A stretch of DNA of 64,000 bases from Comamonadaceae bacterium OS-1 (GTDB lineage: Bacteria; Pseudomonadota; Gammaproteobacteria; Burkholderiales; Burkholderiaceae_C), in the NCBI GenBank assembly GCA_027923965.1, contig AP026969.1, positions 1,922,001 to 1,986,000 on the forward strand, given 5' to 3'. How positions within the stretch are numbered: position 1 is the first letter of the stretch; each line of letters starts with the position of its first letter. Below are positions 46,393-58,100 of this stretch, one piece after another. The position numbers and the translations under genes are program-made. The notes beneath the pieces are model-generated. The model searched no databases. It saw only the letters and a list, made by a program, of their open reading frames with translations, and was not told where the DNA came from.

Positions 46393-49300
46393 GTGAGTTT
46401 CAACAATCAAGACAACAATGGAGAACTTTTATTTAAAAAAATCTTGTCTCTCTTTGGGCACCTATGCAAAAAAGTCTTGCAGGTGTCTTGCATATTCTGG
46501 ACTTTTCTAACGGCTACCACACCGGTTGCCGCCAGCGTTTTGTATGAGGCCTACCGCGGGACGGTACGGGTGCCGGTGCTGCCGGCACCCCGGTACATTA
46601 ACAATGTTGGCTCCGATGCGCAGTTATTGCAAAACCTTAAAAATATTTCAGCCAATCCAGCGAATGCGGTTACTACGGGTATTGTCGGCAATATCGATTT
46701 CATGGAGAGCTCGCTGACCCTGTGCGATGCGGATGCGGACCCAGCCTTCAACCTTACTTCGGCGTGCCAACAAGGGCTGCAGGGAATGGTATTTTATACC
46801 TTGGTTAAATTTCCAGGCGCTGGGAGTTACTCCTTTTCTTTTGCGCACGATGACCAGGTCGACGTGGATATTTCTACGCAGTTATCCACCACCGATTACC
46901 GTAACGCCAATTACAACGTTCCCGTCGGAACTCTGTCTTCTTACACCAGCGGCGATACCTTTTTTGAGAATCTGCCTGGGTCCTTTGTGTCTCCTGCCAC
47001 CAACTCTTGCTATTTGATGCGGGTGTACTGGAACAATGTGGGAGGGAATAATCTTTTGCGCATGCGGTGGGCGGGGCCGGGTACGGCGGGAACGGAGATT
47101 GTTCCTGCAAGCAATTTGCTCGATCCTGGTGTTCAGGCCAATTGGTCGGGATGCAGCAACGCACCCTCGTCGGTGACCCTATGGAAAAAGTCCGTTGGCG
47201 GTACGGGGACCTTCAGTTTCACGGGCGACAACGGTTACCAGGGTGATTCGATCACCACGGTGTCCACTAATGTTCCGGTAAGCGGTCGGAGTCTGAGCCT
47301 GGCGCAATCCAGTGTTGCCACTACGCTGACGGAGAGTGCACCGCCCGCGGGCTGGGCCTTGTCGGATATTGCGTGTACGGGCCTGGGCAGTGGCGGAACT
47401 GCCACGCCCAATATCGCCGGGCGATCGGTGCTGCTGGATGCCCTGGCCACGGCGGGGCAAAACAACATCAGTTGCACATTTACCAATGTGAAGCTGCCAC
47501 GCCTGCAGGTGCAAAAGCAGTTGCCGGGAGGGCGGTTTGGGGCGGCAGACCAGTTCACTCTCACAGTCAACGGTCCCGCAGCCACTTCCAACAGTGTGAC
47601 CACCACAGGTAGCGCCAGGGTGGCGAACGGAATCGCCACGCTCAATAGCGGTGTCGGCACCTACTCCGTGGCCGAGACGGCCAGTGGCGGCACCAATTTA
47701 TCCAACTACACGTCCAGCTACAGCTGTGTGAACGCAACATCGGGCGGCACAGTGGTGCCATCGGGCACAGGCAGCAGCTTCTCGACCCCATTGGCTGCCA
47801 ATGACGATGTGCTGTGCAGTGTGACAAACACCACCTTTCCCGTGCTGAGCCTGAGCAAGACGACCGCCATCACGCCCATGCAGGTGGGGGTGGCGCAGGA
47901 TTACGTCGTGACCGTCCAGAACACGGGTGGCGGTGCCAGTCCGGCCAGTGTCCAGGTACTGGATCGTTTGCCGGCCCATGTGCAATTCAATAGTGCCGGC
48001 GGAGCCAGCTGCGTACCTAGCGGCAGTGCCGCTTCGGGCCAACTGCTGACCTGTACGGTGGCTGGCTCTATTGCGGCTGCAGGAAGCGCCACATTCACAG
48101 TAAACGTGACTCCTTTGCTGGCCACTGCAGGCACTTCAGTGACGAACCGCGCCAGTGTCGACCCTCAAGGGGGCACCCCGGGCAGTCCGGCTGCCTGCGT
48201 AGCTACCGATAACCCGGCAGGCTGTGCCACGGTCACTACGCTGGTGGCGGCAGTGCCGTCCTTGTCTTTGGCCAAGAGCAGTCCGGCTGTGTTTGTGGTG
48301 GGGACGCCGGCGAATTACACACTGACCGTCTCTAATTCGGGCGGTGCTGCCAGCCCGGCCAGCGTGGCGGTGCAGGAACATCTGCCCGCCAACCTGCAGT
48401 TCAACAGCGTGGCCGGGGCTAGCTGCGTAGCCAGTGGCGCGGTGGGTACAGGGCAGGGTTTGGCCTGCACGGTCCCAGGTCCGATTCCTGTCGGTGCCAG
48501 CGTGACCTTCAGTATCAACGTCACCCCATTGGCCGCTGTTGCCAGCACGACCGTCACCAACCGTGCCCAGGTGGATCCGCAAGGGGGCGTGCCCGGTAAT
48601 TCGGATCTGTGCACGGCAACCGGTATTCCCGCCGGCTGCGCCACCGTGAACACGCCGGTGGACGGGGTGCCGCGCCTGGGTCTGTCCAAGGCCAGTCCGT
48701 CGAGTTTTGTAGTGGGCGTGCCAAGTCCCTACACCTTGACGGTCAGCAACACGGGCAGTGCAGCCAGCCCTTCCAGTTTTTACGTGTTTGATACCTTGCC
48801 TGCCAACGTGCAGTTCAACAGCGCCAGTGGCGCAAGTTGTACCGCCAGCGGCTCGGTAGCCTCAGGTCTGAACTTGAGTTGCCAGGTGGCAGGTGCAGTG
48901 GCCGTAGGCGGCAGCCTGGGCTTTACCGTGAACGTGACCGCTTTGCCTGCTACAGCGGGTACCCTGTTGACCAACCGTGCCAGTGTCGATCCAGGAGGAA
49001 ATTTCCCGCCGATTGATCCAAGCACTTGTACCGCCACTGGCACACCCGCCGGTTGCGCCACCGTCACGACACCGGTGAATGCCATACCCGTTCTGGCCTT
49101 GACCAAGACCGGGCCCGCCAGTTTTGCGGTGGGTACCGCGGCAAATTACACCCTTGGTATCTCCAACTCCGGCGGTGCGGCCAGCCCTGCCGGAGTGGTG
49201 GTGCAGGACCTGCTGCCTGCCAATGTGCAGTTCAACAGTGCCAGTGGTGCAAGCTGTACCGTGGGGGGATCGCTTGCCAGCGGGCAGTTGCTGTCCTGCA

Positions 49301-52300
49301 CACTGGCGGCACCCGTTGCCGCCAGTGGCAGCGCCAGTTTCAGTATCAACGTCACCGCTTTGGCGGCTACGGCCAGCACTACTGTGACCAACCGGGCGAC
49401 GGTGGATGCCCAAGGCGGTACACCCGGCAACCCTGCCAGTTGCAGCGCTACCGGAATTCCCGCAGGTTGCGCCACCGCCAACACGCCCGTGAATGGATTG
49501 CCCATTCTTGATTTACTCAAAACCGGACCCGCCCAATGGGTGGTGGGTACACCCGGCAACTACACCCTGACAGTTCGCAATACGGGAAGTGCCGCCAGCC
49601 CCGCCAGCTTTTATGTGCGCGACCGCTTGCCAGCGAATCTGCAGTTCAACAGCGCGGCCGGAGCGGTGTGTACCGCCACCGGTACGTTGGCGACCGGGGT
49701 CGATCTGTTGTGCTTGCTCAGCGGGCCGGTGGCGATGGGTGGCAGTGTTTCTTTCATCGTCAACGTAACCGCTTTGTCGTCGACCGCGGGCACCGTCCTC
49801 ACCAACCGCGCTGCAGTCGATACGGGAGGCAACTTTCCCCCACCAGATCCCAGTACCTGCACGTCCACCGGTGTACCTGTCGGCTGTGCCACGGTAACCA
49901 CCCCTGTGGACACTATCGCCGTCTTGTCGCTGGCTAAAACCAGCCCGGCCAGTTTTACAGTTGGGGCCGCTGCCGATTACACCTTGACCATCAGCAACAG
50001 CGGTGGTGCGGCCAGCCCGGCAGGGGTGCCGGTGTGGGACCAACTGCCCGCCAATGTGCAGTTCAACAGCGCAAGCGGTGCCAGCTGCGCAGCCAGTGGC
50101 AGCCTGGCCAGCGGCCAGCTTCTTATTTGCACGCTGGCGGGCAGCCTTGCTGCCGGGGGCAGCACCAGCTTCACAGTGAACGTGACCGCACAGATCGCGA
50201 CCGCAAACACGGTGGTGACGAACCGAGCGACTGTCGGTGTGCAGGGGGGTACACCCCTTGACCCCAGTCTGTGCACGGCCACCGGTATTGCGCCCGGATG
50301 CGCAACGGTGAATACACCGGTCGGGGGCGTCCCGGTTCTGGATCTGGCCAAAACCGGCCCTGTCACCTTCACCGTGGGTGCCCCGGGCAGTTACACGCTG
50401 ACGGTGCGCAACACGGGCACGGCGGCCAGCCCGGCCAGTTTCTATGTGCGTGACAAGTTGCCCCCGAACCTGCAGTTCAACGCAGCCAGCGGCACCACGT
50501 GCACCGCCAGTGGAACGGTGGCAGCGGGTCTGGACTTGCTTTGCAACGTGGGCGCTCCGGTGGCACCTGGGGCCAGCACCAGCTTCACGTTGAACGTGAC
50601 CGCCCTGGCGGCCAGCGCGGGCGCCGTGCTGACCAACCGGGCCGCAGTAGATCCAGGTGGCAACTTCCCACCGCCCGATCCTGCGACCTGTGTCAATACC
50701 GGCACACCGGGCGGCTGCGCGACCACCAGTACACCGGTGGACGCAATACCGGTGCTAGACCTGACCAAAACCGGCCCCACCAGTTTCAATGTGGGAGTTC
50801 CCGGCAATTACACGCTGACCGTGCGCAACAGCGGTAACGCCGCGAGCCCGGCCAGCGTCGTGGTGTTCGACAGGCTCCCCGCCAGCCTGCATTTCAACAG
50901 CGCCAGTGGTGCGGCTTGCAGTGCCAGCGGAACCGATGCTGCTGGTATCTTGCTGAACTGCAGTGTGCCCGGTCCGTTGCAGGCGGGTGCCAGTGCCAGC
51001 TTTACCGTCAATGTGACAGCTTTGGCACCGACTGCCGCCACCACCGCCAGCAACCGCGCCAGCGTGGACCCCCGTGGCGGGACACCGATCGATCCCGCCG
51101 GCTGCTCGGCCACCGGTTTGCCGCAGGGCTGTGCCACGGTCAACACCCCGGTGGGCGGCGTACCCGTGATGGACCTCTCCAAAGCGGGACCATCCAGTTT
51201 CGCGGTAGGGACCCCCGACAACTACACCTTGACGGTCCGTAACGCCGGTACCGCCAGCAGCCCAGCCAGCTTTTATGTACGCGAGCACATGCCCGTGAAC
51301 ATGCAGTACAACGGTGCCAGTGGCGCGACTTGCTCGACCACAGGCGCTTTGGCGAGCGGGCTGGACCTGCTGTGCCTGGTCAATGGCCCGGTGGCTGTGG
51401 GCGGCAGTACGGTTTTCACGGTGAACGTGACGGCGCTGCAGAGTACGGCTGGAACCACCGTGGTAAACCGCGCGGCAATTGACCCTGGTGGCAATTTTCC
51501 GCCACCCGACCCGCAGACTTGCACGGCTAACGGCACACCTGCAGGCTGTGCCACCTCCAGCACGCCCGTGAATGCAACCCCGATTCTGGCCTTGGCGAAA
51601 ACCGGCCCGGCCAGCCTGGCGGTCGGCGTGGCGGCGAACTTCACGTTGACCATCAGCAACAGCGGCGGTGCCGCTACTGCCGCCAGCCTCACGGTGCTGG
51701 ACCGCCTGCCTGCGAATGTGCAGTTCAACAGCGCAGCGGGTGCGGCATGCATTGCCAGCGGTGCGGTGGCGTCCGGGCAACTGCTGGATTGCACGGTGCC
51801 CGGCCCCGTAGCGGCCAGCGGTGGCACCGCCGGCTTCACCGTCAATGTGACCGCATTGGCACCCACGGCCACCACCACGGTAACCAACCGCGCCACCGTC
51901 GGCTCCAATGGCGGCACGCCCGCCGACCCCGGTGTGTGCACTGCTACCGGGTTGCCGCAGGGCTGCGCCACTGCGAATACCCCGGTAGGTGGTGTGCCAG
52001 TGCTGGTGCTGGCAAAGACGGGGCCGACCGGGTTGACTGTGGGAGCCCCGGGGGATTACCTCTTGACGGTTACCAACACCGGCACAGCTGCCAGCCCTGC
52101 ATTGTTCTATGTGCGAGACCGCCTGCCTGCCAATATGCAGTTCAATTCCGCGACAGCTGCCAGTTGCTCGGCCAGCGGCAGCCTGGCTGCGGGCCTGGAC
52201 TTGCTGTGTCTTGTCAATGGCCCCTTGGCTGCGGCAGGCGGCACGCGCAGCTTTACTGTGAACGTGACACCGGCGCAAGCCACTGCGGGCACGGCGCTGA

Positions 52301-55137
52301 CCAACCGGGCCGCGGTAGACCCGGGCGGCAACTACCCACCGCCAGACCCCAGCACCTGTACCGCAAACGGTTCACCCACGGGATGCGCGATCACCACCAC
52401 GCCGGTGGCAGCGATTGCCGCGCTCTCGCTGGCCAAGGCCGGACCTGTCCGGTTGGAGGTGGGTGTGCCCGCGTTCTACACCTTGGTATTGACCAACAGC
52501 GGTACCGCCTCCAGCCCAACGTCCGTCACCTTGTTTGACCGCTTGCCTGCCAATTTGCAATTCAACGCCGCCGCCGGTGCCAGTTGCACCGCTGGCGGCA
52601 GCGTGTCCACAGGGCAATTGCTGGTGTGCACTGTGGCGGGCCCGATAGCGGCAGGGGGCAACGCGATGTTTACCGTGAATGCCACTGCGCTGGCTGCCAC
52701 GGCTAACACCAATCTGACCAACCGGGCCAGCGTCGCGCCATTGGGCGGCACTCCCATCGACCCCCTGGCGTGTGCCTCCAGCGGGGTACCTGCAGGGTGT
52801 GCCCTGGCGGTGGTACCCGTGGGCAGCGTGCCGCTGCTGGTCGCCAGCAAAAGTGTGGGTGTGCCATTGCCGCTGTCCACCAGTGCGTTCGAGGTGCCTT
52901 ACGCCGTGCTGGTTGGAAACCTGGCTGCGGGTGCGCCTGCCTACAACGTGCAGGCCAGCGAGAGCTTTTTGCGCGTGTTTCCGACCGCAGCCACCGTGGG
53001 ACTCAAATCGGGCAGCTACGCGGTGACCGCGCAGGGTGGAGCGGTGTGCAGCGTCAATCCGTCGTTCAACGGTACCACCGACACCCGCCTGCTCGCCGGG
53101 GTGGACACCCTGGCGGGTGGACAGTCGTGTCTGGTCCGTTTTGTGGTGTCGGTAAGCTACGCCTCCGCGGCGGCGGTGCCCCGCCAGCCCCAGCTCAACA
53201 GCGTTCCCGTCTCCTCCTTGTCGCAGGGCGCGGGCCCCAACCCGGGTTATGGCAATGGCAGTACCCCCACGCCGCCTGGCAATGCGGTAACGACATCGCT
53301 CTCGGTAGTGGGTAATCCGCCCGCTGCGGGGTCTGCCCCCGGCACCCCTGCGAATGCGCCCAGCTTGCCCGCTGCGCCCAATGCCGTTGGTGTGCCGACA
53401 CCGGTGAACCTGGTATCGGTACCCGGCAGCATTACCGGCTCGGTATGGGATGACTCTGGCACCGCCACCGGGGGGAACCGCCAGCGTGACCCCGCAGAGG
53501 TGGGGCTCGCCGGTTGGACCGTGGAAGCGGTGGATGCCCAAGGTGTGGTGCTCAAGAAAATAGATCACACACCCGCCACGGCTACCACCGGCACCAACGG
53601 CGAGTACCAATTGGGTGGTTTGTATCCGGGCGAATACCGGCTGCGCTTCCGCGCACCGGGGAATGCCGGATCGGTCGGTGCCGTGTTTGGCACGCCCGTG
53701 AACGGTGAACAGGGCAATCCGCAAAACCACGCGACCTTGGATGCCACCTCACGGCTGCTGTTGGTCACCGTGGTGGCGGGCGAGACCTTACCGCAGCAAA
53801 GTTTGCCGCTGGAGCCCAATGGCGTGGTTTACGACGCAGTGACCCGCCAGCCGGTGGCGGGTGCCACGGTGACGCTACTGGCGCCGGACGGCAATCCGGT
53901 ACCCGCTGCGTTGCTGCTGCCAGACCAGCAAGGGCAGGTGACCGGGCCCACAGGCATTTACCGTTTCGACTTGGCGGCGTCTGCCGCCAGCGGCGTGTAC
54001 ACGTTGCGCATTACGCCGCCGGGTGGCTACCTTGCACCCTCGGCCATCGTACCAGCGCAGACCACGACACTGGCGCAACAGTCGGGCCTGGTGTATGTCG
54101 TGGTGCCCAGCGCCACTGCGCCGCAGGGGAGTGCGGCAACCACCCACTATTTGCAGTTGTCCTTGGCTGCCAGCAGCGCGCTGGTGGTCCACAACCATCT
54201 GCCTCTGGACCCGGCGACCGGTGGTGTGCTGGTGGTGCAAAAGCAGGCGGATCGCGCCGTGGCCGAAGTAGGCGACAGCGTGCTCTATCGCGTCCGGGTG
54301 CGCAACAGCGGCACGGGTGTGGTGCAGGGGGTGCGCTTGGTGGACTCGCTGCCGTTGGGCTTCAAGCTGATCCCGGGCACCGTAACCTTGGCGCGCGACA
54401 ACGCCATGGCCGCTGTGCAGCCCAACCCCGACGGCACACCCGGCCCACGCCTGACCTATGCGATAGGCAATGTACTGCCGGGCCAGACGCTGGAGCTGGG
54501 TTACCGCGTCCGCATCGGCGTGGGCGGCGACCGGGGTGACGGTACCAACCGTGCCCGCGCCACCGACCAGACCGGCACCATCAGCTCCAACGAAGGCAAG
54601 GCCACGGTGCGCGTCAGCGGCGGTGTCTTTGCCACCGAAGCCTGCGTGGTCGGCAAGGTCTATGTGGACTGCAACGGCAACCGCGTGCAGGACGAAGGCG
54701 AACCGGGCATTCCGGGCGTGCGCCTGTACTTTGAGAATGGCACCAACCTTACCAGCGATGAAAACGGCCAGTACAGCATCTGCGGCCTGCGCCCCATCAC
54801 CCATGTGCTCAAGGTCGATCCCCAGAGCATGCCCGTGGGCAGCCGCCTGGAGACCTTGTCCAACCGCAATGCCGGTGATGCCGAGAGCCTGTTCGTCGAC
54901 CTGAAGAACGGAGAACTGCACCGTGCAGACTTCGCCGAGCGCTCCTGCATGCCCAAAATACTCCAGCAGGTGGAGGACAGGCGCAAGCGCGGGCCTGTTT
55001 ATGTGCCCGAAATCCAGACCGGTGCCGACAAGACAGGCATCCAGTTTGATTCACGGATCCACCACCTGGAGCGCCCCGCGTGCGATGCAACCCAAACACC
55101 CGCCTGCGCAAGCAGCCAGAAGGGGGGTGTGCAATGA
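46393..55137 (+). CDS. Giant secreted DUF11-repeat surface protein
   Basis: The 2,914-residue protein begins with GTG after GAGGAG. The N-terminus has a long charged stretch, then a hydrophobic core ending TTPVAAS near residue 48, which looks like a signal peptide. Residues about 50-265 resemble a PA14/GLEYA-type fold (SYSFSFAHDDQVDVDI, LMRVYWNN). Two prealbumin-like modules follow, then 12 DUF11-type repeats (482-2145). Next come an SdrD-B-like domain (ITGSVWDDSGTATGG, about 2346), a final DUF11 domain (about 2613-2742), a second SdrD-B-like domain (GKVYVDCNGNRVQDEGEPG, about 2754) and a short basic tail. It has no LPXTG and no autotransporter barrel. It overlaps the next gene by ATGA, so its partner is probably the barrel protein. 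It is likely an adhesin or fibre. Confidence 0.88.
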   Translation: MSFNNQDNNGELLFKKILSLFGHLCKKVLQVSCIFWTFLTATTPVAASVLYEAYRGTVRVPVLPAPRYINNVGSDAQLLQNLKNISANPANAVTTGIVGNIDFMESSLTLCDADADPAFNLTSACQQGLQGMVFYTLVKFPGAGSYSFSFAHDDQVDVDISTQLSTTDYRNANYNVPVGTLSSYTSGDTFFENLPGSFVSPATNSCYLMRVYWNNVGGNNLLRMRWAGPGTAGTEIVPASNLLDPGVQANWSGCSNAPSSVTLWKKSVGGTGTFSFTGDNGYQGDSITTVSTNVPVSGRSLSLAQSSVATTLTESAPPAGWALSDIACTGLGSGGTATPNIAGRSVLLDALATAGQNNISCTFTNVKLPRLQVQKQLPGGRFGAADQFTLTVNGPAATSNSVTTTGSARVANGIATLNSGVGTYSVAETASGGTNLSNYTSSYSCVNATSGGTVVPSGTGSSFSTPLAANDDVLCSVTNTTFPVLSLSKTTAITPMQVGVAQDYVVTVQNTGGGASPASVQVLDRLPAHVQFNSAGGASCVPSGSAASGQLLTCTVAGSIAAAGSATFTVNVTPLLATAGTSVTNRASVDPQGGTPGSPAACVATDNPAGCATVTTLVAAVPSLSLAKSSPAVFVVGTPANYTLTVSNSGGAASPASVAVQEHLPANLQFNSVAGASCVASGAVGTGQGLACTVPGPIPVGASVTFSINVTPLAAVASTTVTNRAQVDPQGGVPGNSDLCTATGIPAGCATVNTPVDGVPRLGLSKASPSSFVVGVPSPYTLTVSNTGSAASPSSFYVFDTLPANVQFNSASGASCTASGSVASGLNLSCQVAGAVAVGGSLGFTVNVTALPATAGTLLTNRASVDPGGNFPPIDPSTCTATGTPAGCATVTTPVNAIPVLALTKTGPASFAVGTAANYTLGISNSGGAASPAGVVVQDLLPANVQFNSASGASCTVGGSLASGQLLSCTLAAPVAASGSASFSINVTALAATASTTVTNRATVDAQGGTPGNPASCSATGIPAGCATANTPVNGLPILDLLKTGPAQWVVGTPGNYTLTVRNTGSAASPASFYVRDRLPANLQFNSAAGAVCTATGTLATGVDLLCLLSGPVAMGGSVSFIVNVTALSSTAGTVLTNRAAVDTGGNFPPPDPSTCTSTGVPVGCATVTTPVDTIAVLSLAKTSPASFTVGAAADYTLTISNSGGAASPAGVPVWDQLPANVQFNSASGASCAASGSLASGQLLICTLAGSLAAGGSTSFTVNVTAQIATANTVVTNRATVGVQGGTPLDPSLCTATGIAPGCATVNTPVGGVPVLDLAKTGPVTFTVGAPGSYTLTVRNTGTAASPASFYVRDKLPPNLQFNAASGTTCTASGTVAAGLDLLCNVGAPVAPGASTSFTLNVTALAASAGAVLTNRAAVDPGGNFPPPDPATCVNTGTPGGCATTSTPVDAIPVLDLTKTGPTSFNVGVPGNYTLTVRNSGNAASPASVVVFDRLPASLHFNSASGAACSASGTDAAGILLNCSVPGPLQAGASASFTVNVTALAPTAATTASNRASVDPRGGTPIDPAGCSATGLPQGCATVNTPVGGVPVMDLSKAGPSSFAVGTPDNYTLTVRNAGTASSPASFYVREHMPVNMQYNGASGATCSTTGALASGLDLLCLVNGPVAVGGSTVFTVNVTALQSTAGTTVVNRAAIDPGGNFPPPDPQTCTANGTPAGCATSSTPVNATPILALAKTGPASLAVGVAANFTLTISNSGGAATAASLTVLDRLPANVQFNSAAGAACIASGAVASGQLLDCTVPGPVAASGGTAGFTVNVTALAPTATTTVTNRATVGSNGGTPADPGVCTATGLPQGCATANTPVGGVPVLVLAKTGPTGLTVGAPGDYLLTVTNTGTAASPALFYVRDRLPANMQFNSATAASCSASGSLAAGLDLLCLVNGPLAAAGGTRSFTVNVTPAQATAGTALTNRAAVDPGGNYPPPDPSTCTANGSPTGCAITTTPVAAIAALSLAKAGPVRLEVGVPAFYTLVLTNSGTASSPTSVTLFDRLPANLQFNAAAGASCTAGGSVSTGQLLVCTVAGPIAAGGNAMFTVNATALAATANTNLTNRASVAPLGGTPIDPLACASSGVPAGCALAVVPVGSVPLLVASKSVGVPLPLSTSAFEVPYAVLVGNLAAGAPAYNVQASESFLRVFPTAATVGLKSGSYAVTAQGGAVCSVNPSFNGTTDTRLLAGVDTLAGGQSCLVRFVVSVSYASAAAVPRQPQLNSVPVSSLSQGAGPNPGYGNGSTPTPPGNAVTTSLSVVGNPPAAGSAPGTPANAPSLPAAPNAVGVPTPVNLVSVPGSITGSVWDDSGTATGGNRQRDPAEVGLAGWTVEAVDAQGVVLKKIDHTPATATTGTNGEYQLGGLYPGEYRLRFRAPGNAGSVGAVFGTPVNGEQGNPQNHATLDATSRLLLVTVVAGETLPQQSLPLEPNGVVYDAVTRQPVAGATVTLLAPDGNPVPAALLLPDQQGQVTGPTGIYRFDLAASAASGVYTLRITPPGGYLAPSAIVPAQTTTLAQQSGLVYVVVPSATAPQGSAATTHYLQLSLAASSALVVHNHLPLDPATGGVLVVQKQADRAVAEVGDSVLYRVRVRNSGTGVVQGVRLVDSLPLGFKLIPGTVTLARDNAMAAVQPNPDGTPGPRLTYAIGNVLPGQTLELGYRVRIGVGGDRGDGTNRARATDQTGTISSNEGKATVRVSGGVFATEACVVGKVYVDCNGNRVQDEGEPGIPGVRLYFENGTNLTSDENGQYSICGLRPITHVLKVDPQSMPVGSRLETLSNRNAGDAESLFVDLKNGELHRADFAERSCMPKILQQVEDRRKRGPVYVPEIQTGADKTGIQFDSRIHHLERPACDATQTPACASSQKGGVQ
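47836..52827 (+). repeat. Twelve tandem DUF11 repeat units (414-420 bp each)
   Basis: Units start at 47836, 48253, 48667, 49084, 49498, 49915, 50329, 50746, 51160, 51577, 51994 and 52414. Two unit types can be told apart: type B has ISNSGGAASPA and QGGTP with ATGIPAGCATVNTPV; type A has VRNTGTAASPASFYVRD and PGGNFPPPDP. The order is B-B-A-B-A-B-A-B-A-B-A-B. Confidence 0.95.
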
Positions 55138-58100
55138 ACGCCCGCAAATCCCCTGCGCTGCGCCTGCGGCGTACGCTGCTGGCCACTGCGGCCTTGACTG
55201 TCCTGGGCGGCACCGGTTTGGTCCGGGCCGCGGACGACGCGACCCTGCCGGTGCCCCCTGCAATGGGCGTCACACCCATGGGCCAGGCTGCCATCGCCGG
55301 GCCGGGAATTGCATTTCGTGATCTGGCCGGGCCCGTTGTCCACCAGGCCAACAGTGGTTTGCCCCCCGTAGCCACCGAGGGCCTGTGGAACATTTCCAAA
55401 GGCTTGCCTGCCGATGCCCATATCCGCCTGTCGGTGTCCGCGGGCCAGGCCCCGGCCGACGGTCGATCTACCTTGCGGCTGGGCATCGAACTGCGGGATG
55501 CCCAGGGTGCCTTGCTCACCGCCCCCACGCGCCTGCGCATCCAAACCACCTTGGGCCGGTTGCAGCCGGAATCTGGCTGGGCCAGCGAAGGTTTGGAGGT
55601 GGTGACCACCAACGGGCATGCCGAGCTGCTGCTGGTCGCCCCGGCCACTCCGGGCGATGCGCTGCTGCAGGTGCAAAGCGGTGCCGTGGGCGTGCAGGGG
55701 CAGGTGAGCTTTGTGCCCGATATGCGGCCCCTGCTGGTGGTCGGCATTGTGGAGGGCTCCTTGAATTTTGGCCGCATCCAAGGCGATGCCCTGACACCCC
55801 ATATCAGCAACATCGGCTTTGAGGACAGCCTGCACCGCTGGGGTGGCAGCGACAGTAATGGCAATGGCGAAACCACTACCGCCAATGGCCGGGCTGCGGC
55901 CTTCGTCAAAGGCACGATCAAAGGCGAATACCTGCTGACGGCGGCCTTCGACTCCGACAAAACCACCACCGAAAAGCTGTTCCGCGACATCGACCCCAAC
56001 CAGTACTACCCGGTCTACGGCGATGCCTCGGTGGTGCAGCACGATGCCCAAAGCACCAGCAAGCTGTATTTGCGCATCGACAAAGACAAAAGCTATGTGC
56101 TGTACGGCGACTTCAGCACCCGCGACCCGTCGCAGCGCCCGCGCCTGGATAGCTACACCCGGGCCCTTACCGGGGCCAAGCTGCACCATGAAACCCCCGG
56201 CGTGCGGGTCAATGCGTTTGCCGCCCACAGTACGCAAAGGCAGTTTGTGGACGAGCAGGCGGGCCGCGGCATTTCCGGGCCGTATGCGGTGTCGCAGCCC
56301 AATGCCATCGCCAATTCCGAAACCGTCGAGCTGCTGACCCGCGACCGCAACCAGCCCGACGTGGTGCTCCGGCGTCAGCCCATGTCGCGCTATGTGGACT
56401 ACGACTTCGAACCATTCTCGGGCCGCATCCTTTTCCGCAAACCCGTGCCCAGCGCGGATGAGAACTTCAACCCCATCAGCATCCGTGTCACCTACGAGGT
56501 CGACGGTGGCGGCGAGAAATTCTGGGTTGGCGGGGTAGATGCCAGCGTGAAGCTCGGCGAGCATGTGGAGGTGGGCGGCAGCTATGCCGAAGACCGCAAC
56601 TCCGCCTCGCCCTACAAGCTGTATGGCGCGCATGCCGATGTGCAACTGGCCGCGCAAAGCCTGCTCACCATGGAGGTCGCGCGCAGCGAAGGCAACCAGT
56701 TTTTCAGCAACACATTGCAAAGTAACGGCGTGCTACCGCTGAGCGCCGACCCACAGGGACAGGCTGCACGCATCGAGTGGCGCAGCGACAGCCCGGGCCT
56801 GAAGCTGCGCGCCCACGCCGCCCGCGCCAGCACCGGCTTTCATAACGCCGAATCCGGCCTGGCCGCGGGCCGCACCGATGCGGGCGTCGAGGCCACCTGG
56901 CAATGGTCCGATAGCCTGCGCCTGCGTGGCCGGGCCCTGCACATCGAGGACGCCTTCAGCGACGGGCACCGCAACGCCGCCTCCATTTCGGCAGACATGC
57001 GGCTGACCGATATGTTCAGCCTGGAGCTGGGCGTGTCGCACGTGGACGAAACCTACGACCCCACCCAGCCCGGTATTGCCCAGTACGGCGTGGGCGCGGT
57101 CCCGGGCACTGGCGGATCGCTGACGGACACCGGCTTTGGCTTTGCGGGCGGTGGTCTGCTGCAGTCGCCGCTGTCGCCCTATGCGCTGGTGGGCAGTGGC
57201 AACCAGATTGCCCAGCGCGACTACACCGCGGTCAAGGCCCGCCTGTCGGCCCGCGTCACACCCGATGCCACGGTGTACGGCGAAGCCGAACAGGTGGTCG
57301 ACGGATCGGACGGCCGGCGCGTCGGCATTGGGGCCGAATACCGCCTGAACGACCACAGCCGGGTCTATGGGCGGCACGAGTGGCTCGAATCCCTGTCGGG
57401 CCTGTATGGCCTGTCGGGCTTCGGCGACCGCGCCACCCAGACCGCCATTGGCGTGGACACCGACTACATGAAGGACGGCCAGGTCTACAGCGAGTACCGC
57501 ATGGCCGGGGCCCAAAATGGCCGCGATGCCGCTGCCGCCGTGGGCGTGCGCAATCTGTGGCGGCTGGGCGAGGGCATCCATTTCACTACCGGCTTCGAGC
57601 GCCAACAGGTGGTGGTGGCCAACCGCACAGGTAGCAACCCGGTGGTGGGCAGCGTGCAGACGGCACACGCCGTGGTGCTGGGCCTGGACTATCTGGCCAA
57701 CCCTTTGTGGAAGGCCGGTGGCCGCCTGGAGTACCGGGTGTCCGACACCCAGACCAACTGGCTGTCCACCGTGGCGGCCACGCGCAAGCTCAGCGACCAG
57801 TGGTCCATGCTGATCCGCAATGTGCTGCTGGCCTCGCGGGCGCGGGGCGACAGCAGCGGCGATGTGACCCAGGACCGCTTCCAGCTGGGCCTGGCCTACC
57901 GCGACGTGGCCACCAACGTCTGGCATGGGCTGGCGCGCTACGAGCACCGCATCGACAACAACACCACGCCAGTGCAAACCGTGGGCACCACCGCCAGCGC
58001 GCTAGGCCACAGCCGCACCGATGTGGCCTCGCTGCACGCCAACATCCACCCGCAGCGCGCCTGGACGCTGGCCGCCCAGATCGCCGCCAAGCAGGTGAAC

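Noticed and set aside
50755..52278. Long antisense frames across the DUF11 repeats (also 52372-53730 and 54809-55999)
   Set aside because: They arise from the repetitive GC-rich codons of the giant gene; the translations are repetitive without any recognisable domain.
47836..52827. Evenly spaced repeats as a CRISPR array or satellite
   Set aside because: The period is about 415 bp and units are protein-coding and diverged; there are no short identical repeats or spacers.
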